A stretch of 64,000 nucleotides of DNA, from assembly GCA_011033025.1 (NCBI GenBank), contig WFMF01000035.1, positions 124,001 to 188,000 on the forward strand, written 5' to 3'. This document shows, one piece after another, positions 11,147-21,000 of this stretch. Position 1 is the stretch's first letter. Each line of letters begins with the position of its first letter. The stretch comes from Beroe forskalii (taxonomy: Eukaryota > Ctenophora > Nuda > Beroida > Beroidae). A program made the translations under genes and the position numbers. The notes beneath the pieces are model-generated. The model was not told the origin of the DNA. It saw nothing but the letters and a program-made list of their open reading frames with translations, and ran no database searches.

Positions 11147-11833
11147 TCATGAGTAAGAAGGAGGGAACTGGAAGGTCTTCTCTGAGTCTGCGTAATCTGG
11201 TGACAGTATCCTGACATCATTGAGCTTGCTGTTGAAAGACACAGACTTCTTCAGCTGCGATTCTCCTGAGTTGGTTGGGGAGTCTGGGAGGGAAGAGGGT
11301 TTGATGATTCCTTTCCGGGGCTGGGATTCCTTCCTGTCTTTCTTCTTGAAGATCTTGGAGGCTGAGAGGCTTCTCTTAAGGGTTGCAGTCTTGACTTTCC
11401 TCACTTTCTTCTTGCAGGATCCCTTCCGCCATGTAGTTATCTGTTTCCAGAGGTCTGACATCTTGTTTCTGTTAGAAGAGGAGGGTGCAGGATGGCAGTC
11501 CAGATGGTCTTGAGATTCTGTGGGGGTGAAGTCCAGGGAATCCGGGTAGGAACAGCTGAGGTCCAGATGAGGAGGGCAGTTGTAGGGTGACAACATCTCA
11601 GTGGGGTGGAAGGGAGGATATAGAGCTGGAGTTGACACCGACATCTGGAGGGGTTGTGACATCAAGTGAGGAGACACCAAGTCTGAGCGTAGGATCCTCA
11701 TTCCTGACTTGTAGGTGTGGTTTTCTGGGAGAGTTTCTTGGTAGGGAGGAGGAGGAGGGAGAAGGTAGTCAGGAAGCAGACAGGAATCTGAAGGGAGGTC
11801 CATGAGGCAGGGTTCAGAAGAGTTGCGGTACAT
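11147..11833 (-). CDS. Unidentified intronless Ser/Pro/Lys-rich protein, 228 residues
   Basis: Single-exon ORF with ATG at 11833 and stop TGA at 11147-11149. I do not recognise the family. The N-terminal half is proline/serine-rich with a PPPPPY run near residue 30, a PPxY motif of the kind bound by group I WW domains. Residues about 135-175 are strongly basic (KKKVRKVK and IFKKKDRK), a likely nuclear localisation signal. Near the C-terminus KKSVSFN fits the RVxF-type PP1 docking pattern. No signal peptide or membrane segment. A TATA box and clustered E-box/CRE-like sites lie upstream on the same strand, which supports a real promoter. Its stop codon abuts the segmental-duplication breakpoint at 11148, so the original 3' UTR may have been replaced. 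Could be a short-lived regulatory protein; function unknown. Confidence 0.65.
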   Translation of the reverse strand: MYRNSSEPCLMDLPSDSCLLPDYLLPPPPPYQETLPENHTYKSGMRILRSDLVSPHLMSQPLQMSVSTPALYPPFHPTEMLSPYNCPPHLDLSCSYPDSLDFTPTESQDHLDCHPAPSSSNRNKMSDLWKQITTWRKGSCKKKVRKVKTATLKRSLSASKIFKKKDRKESQPRKGIIKPSSLPDSPTNSGESQLKKSVSFNSKLNDVRILSPDYADSEKTFQFPPSYS

Positions 11834-11889
11834 TGCTTGGTGTTGAGAGTTTGTAGAGGAGATACAATGGAACTGATAATGGTGTGATT

Positions 11890-12160
11890 TCTGTTGGTGT
11901 TATATATACTCCACACTTGACGCTCACTTAAGCTCACATTTCCTATTCGTAGCTCGGTCATGTGACGTATCCCATCATCCAGGGTATCACGTGACCATAT
12001 ACCTACGTCACGTGTTGCCATGGGATCATGTTAGATACCTGGCTTGTCACCCAGGATACGATCTTCTGGGGTCACGTGATCTGTGTAGATCAGATTCATT
12101 ACGTCACCAAGGTAACGCGTGATATGTGTATCAGGTTCATTACGTCACCAAGGTAACGAG
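11890..12160 (-). promoter_or_regulatory. Promoter of the 228-residue gene: TATA box, E-boxes, CRE-like sites
   Basis: On the minus strand GAGTATATATAACACC (about 11900-11913) is a good TATA box 70-80 bases before the ATG at 11833. Further upstream are three CACGTG E-boxes in GTCACGTG/CACGTGAC context (about 11988, 12008 and 12074) and two near-identical TTACGTCACCAAGGTAACG blocks (about 12098 and 12139), each a CRE-like TACGTCA plus an inverted GTTACC. This is denser in known motifs than the surroundings. Confidence 0.5.
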
Positions 12161-12671
12161 TTGGAAGGGCATGACGTAACGCTATGTGATGCTACTCACA
12201 TGAGTCGAATGATAGTACCTAGAGTGGTAGACTCAAATAATTAGGCTACCTTAGTCTCATGTTGTCTCCAATTCTTGCTTCAGTTCTCAACTGATGGGCG
12301 GGTCTCAGAATTTTGAGCCATAGGCGGAGTCTTCAAATTATGCGACTCAAGGACGACTTCTGGAGAAAGCTTAAAGTGAACTGATTTCAACGCACATACT
12401 AGTGTCATCAAAACTGATGTCAATATTCACTTGTGTCACAAAGGGAGCTAAATTTTTAATAAATTTAAAAGTAAAATGGTTCACTGCCCCTCGAGCTACA
12501 ACGTCTGTCAACTAGCCCCTAACTACAACTCATTGTAATCTGCAACACCCCTAAAATCCTCACTCTAACACCTCATATTCCTCACTCTTTCTTATCCTCA
12601 CTTTCCCTGACTTAATCCTCACGTTCCCTTACTTAATCCTCCCTCTAAATTTTAAATTTTCTCCCTTCCAG

Positions 12672-13677
12672 CTACAACGTCTGTCCGCCAGCCCCTACAA
12701 GCTCCTCATCCCATTCATCGTTATGGACGAGATGGTTGGACTCAGTAAGAGCGCGGGGAAGGGGGAGAGGGCTGCTCGGGCACTGGATGTCGTGGGGACC
12801 ATGATCCGGGAGAAGACAGTGGCTCTAGTCACTTCTAAGGTAATGTACAGTGGCTCTCGTCACCTGTTTACGGTAACGGTGACAGTTCGAACTTCAATTT
12901 TGTGTGCGCGGCGTAAACACATATAAATAACGTGTCTATACGCCGCGCAAACTTACGACGCGCACAACTAAGTCCAATTGTGGAACTTCGTGCATTGAAT
13001 CAACTTTCAAAATTAACTTTCAAGGTGAATTAAATATTCAAGGTTAATTTATCCTACAAGGTTAATTTAACTTAAAAGATTTGAATGATGTTTTAAACTG
13101 TGCGTAACGCCTCTTATATCACCCAGGGTTCGATCATGGAGAGTAGGGACTTCAACGAGGAGCGAGGTTCTAACATAACTAACGACGACATGATCCTGAA
13201 CTCAGTGATATGTCTCAGTGAGCAAACAGGTTCGTTTCCAACTTAACCTTGGGTAGCTCACTTTTCCGAGTTGCAACTGCAAGGCTGCGATAGTGGTTAT
13301 TCTAGTACACTGCATGAAATCTACCGTACACCCCCTCAGAACCTAGGTTTGATTTCCGTTCTTCATCTAGTGTTAATGCTCCCGCTGACTCCAGCAGCCG
13401 AGCTATTAAACCTAAGCTTTTATTTTCATCGCAACATATTGATATTAAAGAGAACGCGTGTTTTTAAGTGCGCGCACCTGAGCTTAAATAAGAAATAATG
13501 ATAGGAATTTGAGCAGAATACCCCTGCGCAGGATCTACCGATGAACAGTCCGGCTCCGTCCGTCTGACCCGTCTGGTCGTCCTGCTGACGGACGATAGTA
13601 ACCTCCGCGTGAAAGCGCACAGTCACAACCTAGCTGTTCAGACCATAGTGGACTTTGTGCTCTGTGCCAAGTTGTAA
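12672..13677 (+). CDS. SMG6: C-terminal PIN nuclease domain, SMG6/EST1A type (N-terminal part not found)
   Basis: Three exons, 12672-12839, 13127-13229 and 13532-13677, join in frame with GT-AG borders and end in TAA. They encode KLLIPFIVMDEMVGLSK, then ALVTSKGSIMESRDF, then NITNDDMILNS, then VVLLTDDSNLRVKAHS. This is the order and spacing of the PIN domain at the C-terminus of SMG6, the endonuclease of nonsense-mediated decay. Two of the acidic active-site positions are visible (NDD and LLTDD). The exon with the first catalytic Asp (the DTNxFIDHL region) and the large N-terminal portion are not found between 11.8 and 12.67 kb. Further upstream lies the duplicated transporter, so either one very long intron spans it or the gene was cut by the duplication. 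SWT1 or SMG5 are less likely, given the LTSxGNxxES-like match. Confidence 0.75.
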
Positions 13678-14372
13678 TGGCGCTCAACAGAGACATGTGA
13701 GGTAATGATATATCAAAACTTGGGTAACTTATATACAATGATTTGGGGAATTTTTGTATGATTTTATTTAATTTTGCGGACAAATTAGCACCTTTTTGAT
13801 TCTTGCTTCTTCGCTTGGATCAGCGTGATTTGTCAAATTACGGATCCTGGATCCAATCCAATGGAGCAACGGATCCATGCTATTTTCGTGTTTTTCCACG
13901 GAGCTGCTGATTAGTGTTGTGATGTAGCCACTCCTTCTGAGAGTGTGAAGTTTTGTATTGCTTTCGTCAAAATCAAGACATCGAATTTGAAGCAATCCCC
14001 GAATTTGATTTCTTCCCCCAAACCTCACATACCATTTACGACTACTAAAATATCTGAGGTACTTCAGAAATAGATTCCCTCACGTACAGGGTTTTGTAAT
14101 GATCATTAAGGAATCGGTTGAGGGTCAAAAATATGTAAATTTTTGAAAATTCTTGATGGTACTTTGATAATGAAAAAATGCTCATTCCTGCAAATGGGAA
14201 AAGAGTTAGGGTTGACAATATTTGGGAATGCCAGGAATGGGCGAGGGTTGGAGAACAGAATTTTAGCAAAGTACTTCATTCACTTTAGGCCTGCCCGGTT
14301 TGTTCACCATCGTTCCCTTTCAGCGTCTAGAAGAATGGAATAGTCTGGTGTTGCTATATTTTTCAGTAATCA
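13678..14372. other. Spacer, no gene seen
   Basis: AT-rich spacer after the PIN-domain stop codon; short ORFs on both strands resemble nothing I know. It probably holds the 3' UTR of the PIN gene. Confidence 0.5.
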
Positions 14373-14606
14373 GGGCGCTGGCAAGCGCCCGCAGCGCATT
14401 TTGCACACACCTCTAGGGCATCTGCCCGAAGGGCAGATGCCCCCGGCCCGAAGGGCCGAGGGCAGCCGAATTGGCCAGCAGTCCCGGCCCGAAGGGCCGG
14501 GACTGCTGGCCAGACACTCCAAACAAGCCGATAGTACCAGCATGAAGTGCTTAAAGTGGTAGTGGAATTGTTTAACAAGTATTGAAAAACTTGTTTGCCA
14601 GCGCCC
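14373..14606. mobile_element. Small inverted-repeat element with GC-rich hairpins (MITE-like)
   Basis: Terminal inverted repeats GGGCGCTGGCAA (left) and TTGCCAGCGCCC (right) bound 234 bases. The interior carries back-to-back perfect hairpins with GAA loops: 14416-14442 (stem GGGCATCTGCCC) and 14473-14511 (18-base stem). No clear target-site duplication and no ORF. GC content is far above the flanks. Confidence 0.65.
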
Positions 14607-14817
14607 ATTATATAAAAATACAGTGATTTGCGAAAATCGCGATTTTCGTGTCGTGTTTTCAAGATGTTAATTTCAGTTTTTGATCAAGAAAATTTGCACA
14701 GGCTTAGTCCATCACATGATAAAGAAACCCTGAAAATTTCATGAAAATCGGCCGTACTGTTTTGGCAGGAAAAATTATTAAAAAATGCCTAAAATCACGA
14801 AAATTAGTATTATCGTC

Positions 14818-14841
14818 GTCTCTCTCTCTCTCTCTCTCTCG
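14818..14841. repeat. TC microsatellite
   Basis: (TC)n of about 11 units in AT-rich spacer DNA. Confidence 0.9.
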
Positions 14842-14967
14842 ATACAACCACAGTTTTTATAAATCACTTTGCGAGAAAACCAAAACAGATATCGTCGTAA
14901 GTCTAACGGCATCAGAAACTTTGGCATAGGGCACGTGTAGTAGGCTATATGTGAATTTTAGTATCAA

Positions 14968-15596
14968 ATTTTATAATTGGATAATTGACCAATTAAACCA
15001 ATTATCGCCTATATCTCATCTCAGAAAGATGGTATCGACTTCATTCCAACGCCATCGTAAACTTTGGCATAAATTGCGTAAAGTGAGCTATGTAAAAATT
15101 TTCATTGCAAATCGCTTAATTGGATAATTGGCCAATTAAACCAATTAACGCTTATATCTCGTCTCAGGAATATGGTATCGACTTCATTCTAACGCCATCG
15201 TAAACTTTGGCATAAATTGCGTGAACTAAGCTATATAAAAGCTTTCATTGCAAATCGTTTAATTGGATAATTGGCCAATTAAACCAATTATCGCTTATAT
15301 TTCGTCTCAGGAACATGGTATCGACTTCATTCTAACGCCATCGTAAACTTTGGCATGAATTGTGTGAAGTGAGCTACATAAAAGTTTTCATTGCAAATCG
15401 CTTAATTGGATAATTGGCCAATTAAACCAATTATCACTAATATGTCGTCTCAGGAACATGGTATCGACTTCATTCCAACGCCATCGTAAACTTTGGCATG
15501 AATTGCGTAAAGTGAGCTATGTAAAAATTTTCATTGCAAATCGATTAATTTGATAATTGGCCAATTAAACCAATTATCGCTTATCTTCGTCTCAGG
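14968..15596. repeat. 143-bp tandem repeat, about 4.3 units
   Basis: The marker GGTATCGACTTCATT recurs at 15031, 15174, 15317 and 15460, exactly 143 bases apart each time. Each unit also holds an inverted AATTGG/CCAATTAAACCAATT cluster. The array ends just left of the foldback element at 15635. The unit is near nucleosome length; no coding capacity. Confidence 0.92.
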
Positions 15597-15634
15597 ATTT
15601 GTTGAACAAAATTTGTTAACAAAAAGAATGATAT

Positions 15635-15971
15635 GGTATGACAAAAAACAATTGGAAATTGTGTAGGTTACGCAGCGCCCTTGCAAATTTTTGCGATTAA
15701 AAGAGGTGATATGGGCTTTAATCGCAGCGCTGGCGTGGTGGTAGGCTGTAGTTGCAAGGAATATTTTAATCCATCGTAGAAATTCAATTGAATTCATTAA
15801 TAGATGAATGAAACTATTGATTTATTGAATTGATTAGCCTATATTCCTTGCACCCAACAGTCAACCACCACGCCAGCGCTGCGATTAAAGCCCATATCAC
15901 CTCTTTTAATCGCAAAAATTTGCAAGGGCGCTGCGTAACCTACACAATTTCCAATTGTTTTTTGTCATACC
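15635..15971. mobile_element. Foldback/MITE with about 135-bp inverted arms
   Basis: The left arm from GGTATGACAAAAAACAATTGG (15635) to about 15770 is the near-perfect reverse complement of about 15837-15971, with a loop of about 65 bases rich in GAATTC/AATTCAAT. TAT directly flanks both ends, so a 2-3 bp TA or TAT target duplication is possible. No ORF; non-autonomous. Confidence 0.8.
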
Positions 15972-16122
15972 TATAAAGATAGCGATATGTACTATCATTG
16001 TACCATATTCAATAATAATTTCTAAAAATCTACAGTTATGAAAAATTATTATGGAATGCAAAAATTCTTTCCTCAAGAACCTAAAAAGAATAATATTTCA
16101 ATTTCCACCATCAGAATGTCTC

Positions 16123-18075
16123 TTAATCCTGCATGTAAGTAATCTTGACCTCAGCCAGTGCACTGTTCTCCACATCTGCCACCATCTCGTCAATACCTTG
16201 CCAGTGCTTTTCATCCACAAAGAACCTTCTGTCGAAGGGGTATCCCATGGGCTTCTTATCGGGGTACTTAGCGTCCACCTTGCCACAGAAAGCCACATTC
16301 CCTGTCATCCTCACACTCGCATCCACAGCGTCCTCATTCCAATCCGTAACCAGGACAAACAGCTTGGTCTTCATGCCTCCTGGAGATCCTCTGGGGATGA
16401 GCAGGTTCCGGGGCCAGCCACAGCCACAGTACGGCTTGGTGCCTTCCTCCACTCCGTTCTTGATGGCTTCCACAGTACTCACGTCCGCCATCAAGACGGA
16501 CGAATCTTTGGACTCCCTCTCCACTGTCTCGCTCTGTCCCGCCTTAACTTCCTGGACAAAGCAGTCCAGTTCGATGAAGGAGGTCTTCTGGTGGTCTAAG
16601 TTGGGCACCCACTGGTCTGGACACAAGAAGACTCTGAAACAGAGCAGAGCGTCCTCTGTGCGGGTGTTGGTCACATCGAATTTATATGTGAAGGGGGCGT
16701 GCTGCAGGATAATCTGCTTCACTACTCTCTCCGGGTCGTCATGGTCCTGCAAATGGATGTTTATCTGCTCGTTCTCCATCCAGGTGTAGAGATGGTTGTT
16801 CCTGTCCTCCTCACTTATCTTCCTCATGTGATCCTTATCATCATCCCTGCTTACCACAGAGACGGAATCCAGGGTCACTCCCCCAATCTCCAGTGTCTGC
16901 TTATAATACGGGGTGAGGGTTTGTCGGTACTCCTCAAAGATGTTATCCACGTATTTGTGCCACCTGAAGAACACCGGGTCCCTCATGGCTGTCAGAGTGT
17001 CGTACATGGGTCCGTACTTTATGCCGAACCTGTTGTCCGGGTCGTTTACCATGGCCAGGACCAAGTGGCCGTTGTTGTGCAGGTTCCCATAGAGGAGCGT
17101 GTTGATGGATCCCATGTTAGCCTCCACTGTGCAACCCAGGTTATGCATCGTTATCTCAGCTTCCTTCTTTTTATCATCATCGCCGCCCCCAAGCAGTGGG
17201 ATTTCCCTCTCCAGGTAATTCCGGGCGATGGAAATGTGGAGACGTTCTCTGCTTGTCTCCATGGAACTCTTCAGGATTTTACGAGTGGGTCGGAAGTCCG
17301 CCTTTTCAGGAATGGGCATGTTAGCTGCCCTGTAGGAGTACCCTTCCAGTTTCCCATTGTACCCCTCCACCAATGGGCCATCCCAGCCCTGTCCTGGCCC
17401 GTAGGGCACTACGTGAGACAGTCCGACACCCAGTCTCTCAAAGTCGTACCTGGCAAGCGCCTGCTCGTGCATGTAAGCGAACAGCTCTCCCTGCCGGTCT
17501 TTGGGCGCGGAATCAGTGTTGTAGTAGACATGCCAGTTGTAGTGATGCTCATTCAGGGATGGGTCCTCCCTCCACCACGCCAACTTAAACTCAGGGTCCC
17601 GGTACTCAGGTGCTCCTATCTTCGGGGGTTTCGGGATGTCGGGTTCTGCTGCAGCAAAACGAAACGCTGCTTCCTTCTTGGTGGCATCTTTGAGCTGGTC
17701 GGTGGTGAAGAAGGCGGTGGGTCGGACCTGGGAGACAGGAGGCATGATGGCGTTCCGGGTTGGAGGGTGCTTGAAGAAGGTAACTCTGGAGAGATAGTCG
17801 GAGTACGCGCTGTCTGGGGCCCGGTTCTTGATGTACTTCAGGACCTCAACGATCTGCTTTGTGTCCTGCAAGGCAACCAACTTCTCTGCTGTTTCCTTGA
17901 CTTTCTGCACGTGTTCCTCGATGAAGACTGAGAAGTCCGGGATGATTTCTATGGGGAAGGGAGGGGTGAAGACTGCGTAGGAAAAGTTTTCATCGTATCC
18001 TGGGAGGAAGGCTTCTAGCACGGACTGACTCGTGGTCGGGTCTGCAGCCTGGTCGCAACCATCACACTCTGACAT
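16123..18075 (-). CDS. Arthropod-type phenoloxidase / hemocyanin, 650 residues, intronless
   Basis: Member of the arthropod hemocyanin superfamily: type-3 copper proteins that oxidise phenols (melanisation, immunity) or carry oxygen. The CuA site is visible at about residues 183-220 as NEHHYNWHVYY followed by GELFAYMHEQALARYDFERL. The CuB site is LYGNLHNNGHLVLAM, then TAMRDPVFFRWHKYVDNIF. All six copper-binding histidine positions appear present. The C-terminal immunoglobulin-like domain carries CGCGWPRNLLIPRG, the thioester-like GCGWP signature typical of prophenoloxidases. There is no signal peptide, as in most PPOs. Length fits the family (about 630-700). The start ATG at 18075 gives the full N-terminal domain. 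Lack of introns contrasts with the multi-exon neighbours and could mean a retrocopy. Phenoloxidase activity rather than oxygen transport is inferred, not shown. Confidence 0.93.
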   Translation of the reverse strand: MSECDGCDQAADPTTSQSVLEAFLPGYDENFSYAVFTPPFPIEIIPDFSVFIEEHVQKVKETAEKLVALQDTKQIVEVLKYIKNRAPDSAYSDYLSRVTFFKHPPTRNAIMPPVSQVRPTAFFTTDQLKDATKKEAAFRFAAAEPDIPKPPKIGAPEYRDPEFKLAWWREDPSLNEHHYNWHVYYNTDSAPKDRQGELFAYMHEQALARYDFERLGVGLSHVVPYGPGQGWDGPLVEGYNGKLEGYSYRAANMPIPEKADFRPTRKILKSSMETSRERLHISIARNYLEREIPLLGGGDDDKKKEAEITMHNLGCTVEANMGSINTLLYGNLHNNGHLVLAMVNDPDNRFGIKYGPMYDTLTAMRDPVFFRWHKYVDNIFEEYRQTLTPYYKQTLEIGGVTLDSVSVVSRDDDKDHMRKISEEDRNNHLYTWMENEQINIHLQDHDDPERVVKQIILQHAPFTYKFDVTNTRTEDALLCFRVFLCPDQWVPNLDHQKTSFIELDCFVQEVKAGQSETVERESKDSSVLMADVSTVEAIKNGVEEGTKPYCGCGWPRNLLIPRGSPGGMKTKLFVLVTDWNEDAVDASVRMTGNVAFCGKVDAKYPDKKPMGYPFDRRFFVDEKHWQGIDEMVADVENSALAEVKITYMQD

Positions 18076-21000
18076 GACTAGACTGACTTAGAATCTAAGG
18101 AGAAGTTGTAGTAAGTTGATTATTAAAGTATTAAGTGACTTAGAAGGTAGGGAGAAGTTGTAGCAAGTTAATTATTAAGTGAGTGGACATTGGTCAAAAA
18201 TTATAATGGAAGTCTTTACACGCGATTTTTCCCTGCTTTGACTGACAATTATTTAAATTTTGGGAGAGCTACTAAAAACCTATCGTTTGCTTAACCTCTA
18301 AATTAACTTAGTTCTACATAAACAGAAAACTGATATTTTTGAAGCCACTGCTGCTTGAATAAATTTTCATTAATTGTGATTTTCTTTCTATATGAATTAT
18401 CACGTGCACCAGAAATTAACACTTGTCGTGATGAATGATATTGAGTGACATAATGGAATCCAAATTATTCTAGAAAATCTCTGGGGTGCATAGACAGAGA
18501 GATCCTTTACGCAGCAGGTGCACTAAACCATCTGTCCTGATTTTTGCTATACCAAGCCATGTTAAAATTAACAAGTCTAAGACTGCGAATTTGATAACTG
18601 AGTTTTTTAATAAATAAAATTGGATTTAAAAGCGAAATCAAGGAAAATTTATCCCTAAAAAGTTAGATTTTGCTCGCAGCAGCTGCTTAAATATGATTTT
18701 GTTTGTGACTTTTCCTCCATAAAGCCACGTGCCGTATCAGACTCAATTAAACTAATCAATTTGAGCAAGTCATATCATGCTGCTGCCTCATATTATTTTC
18801 AGACCGGAAAATAGACCGGCAAATTAAATCAAGATTAATTTCTCTTTTTCCTGCAATTAACATATTTTGCTGCAGGTGGTTGAAAATGAATGTTGAAAAA
18901 ACATTTGAAAATTTCTAAGCAGCAAAAACAACATAGTTTTATTGCTACAATAAACGATGCTTGTAACAACTTTACTCGTCCTGTTTCTCTCCAAGAAATC
19001 CCTTTTCTTCACTCCTTGCTGCTGGCATATTAAAACTTTTGCTTAATTATTCATGATATTATGCGATAGTTAAAAAGATACCGAACAGGAAAACGATAAA
19101 ATGCTCATAGCATTTATAGAAATCAAATGCAATAATGCATGTTGTTCATTTTAAAAGCCCGGAGCATGGAATTGCTAATTCTTAAAATTAAATGATATTT
19201 TTATGTCTTTCGGAATCAGATATTAAATACTTAGGTTTTTAGAATTACAAGCAAAAATTTAAATAAGTTATTTTCTTAAGAATTTCCTCCAGTAGCAATA
19301 GCTTTAGAAAGTTGATTTTCAAGTAAAACTATAAAAATGTAAAACACTGTTTGTATTTTAAAGCCCTGCAATAGATTCTCACAGTTCTGCAGATCCATAA
19401 GTCGAATTTAAATTGTAGTAATTTTAAAAATTCTGACCCGTACAAAATTACAAAGGCTTTCTTAATTAAATTCTCAAAATAGGCCTGCAAAATGATGATT
19501 ATTTGCAAGTGCGCGCGCGTTGCAATTGACAAAATTCCGCCTCAAACTTTTTCGGTCTTCCTGATATGTTATGAAAAGTTTGACTCACTATCATTTACTT
19601 GCGCCTTGCGAAAAATCGTGAAATTTTAAGTAACGCCTTATATGGGTTCTCATCGTACCCAAAGTGGTGAAAACTGAGGGCACATCTTGGACATAGCGAT
19701 GGAATTTTTATCGAATATTCTTCTCTTCGCATCTTGTTCACATCGGTATTGATCAAGAGATGATTTTGTAAGACAGAGGGACATACGGCACTGATACCAC
19801 AATTGCTAAAGATAGGAAGAGTTATGGGACGAGTAGTACCAGAACCAAAGATGTAATTGTCATCTTTGGATAACAATATGTACTGTCACGTGATCCTTTA
19901 TGATGGAGTTCCTTGAAGCTGTCCTCTGTAATTTCCGACTGCCTGGTTTCAAACACTGGCCCTCTATGCTAGTTCTCTTAACTGGAGTCGCGTAGGGTTG
20001 TCCTCTGTTCCGATATCTCGCTCCTCTTTTGAGGGGTCTTTTTATATCATCTATGCTGGTCCTCTATTGCAACGAATCCTTAGTTAGTGTTACCAGTCCA
20101 ATCAGTTTCAGATTAAAACGGCCGGGAATCAAATCAAAATCATTCAATATTACCATTTCATTGTCTCTCCTCACAGTCCCGTACTCTGAAGTACTGCCTT
20201 GATGTTGAACTCCTACGACCACACCACTTTTGCCAGCAATTTCAAGTCTACATAAATCTACAATCGTGTTCCACTACCAAGTACTGCTGGTCCTGTCTTG
20301 ATGGCAACAGCACTGCTCTGTTAGAAAGAGAATTGGCTTTAATGACTTCCTTCATCTTCTGTCTTTCTGTGGATCTTTTTCAAGGGTACCAGCGTCGCTT
20401 ATCCAGCTAGAACCCTTACAATGAATGAGAAAAATGCGCGTTCTCTCTTCCGGGCTATTTAACTGTTTTTAGATGGATTTCTCCCATTCCTAGCGCGCAA
20501 CACTCGGAAATTTGGAGGGTGGTGTTGCAGAAAAATATGGCGTGCTGAGTTTTACCCTCGGTGTGCCCTCAATGTGCTTACCCTCAGTGTGTCTGAGGTG
20601 TTGCCCTCAGGGTACCCTCAGTTTGCATCGGTGTTTTACCGAGTTAGTTACCCTTTCTTCATAATTTATCGTTTAATGGCGCTCACGCCATTTCACCACG
20701 AATTGCTTTTCAGTGCCAACTGCCAGTTACACTCTTACATAGTTACATGTTGGATAGTAAAAGTAAATCATTAGAATTAGAATTTTATTTATTTAGAATT
20801 ATACTTTTTGTGTGAATCGAAGAATCCCTCTTTTATTTCAAATTTTAAACTTACCTAGGAAGTTTTTGAAACATAGAAAAACACGTTTTCCCAGCAATGA
20901 CGTATATATTAATCAACTAAATTTTGATTATCAAAATTCAAAACATATTTACAGAATTGGAGCAAACTATATACAACCAATTACTTGATATATATACACT

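Larger units (their letters stand above)
4440..11148. repeat. Segmental duplication, copy 1
   Basis: This block matches 23245-33334 in the same orientation and order: 21-bp minisatellite, GAA/TTC-type repeat, then the same transporter exons and introns with close base-level identity. The right breakpoint is visible. Both copies read AATTGTCTGCTCAT and then diverge, at 11148 here and 33334 in copy 2. Copy 2 continues into the transporter's terminal exons; copy 1 runs into an unrelated minus-strand ORF. Copy 1 lacks the two transposon insertions and the 35-bp array of copy 2, so those arose in copy 2 or were lost here. Confidence 0.9.

Noticed and set aside
11220-11805. Plus-strand ORFs opposite the 228-residue gene
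   Set aside because: Shadow frames; the minus-strand frame has the promoter and a coherent composition.
16145-17931. Long plus-strand ORFs (214 and 410 residues) under the phenoloxidase
   Set aside because: Antisense shadows of a clearly recognised gene with high third-position GC.
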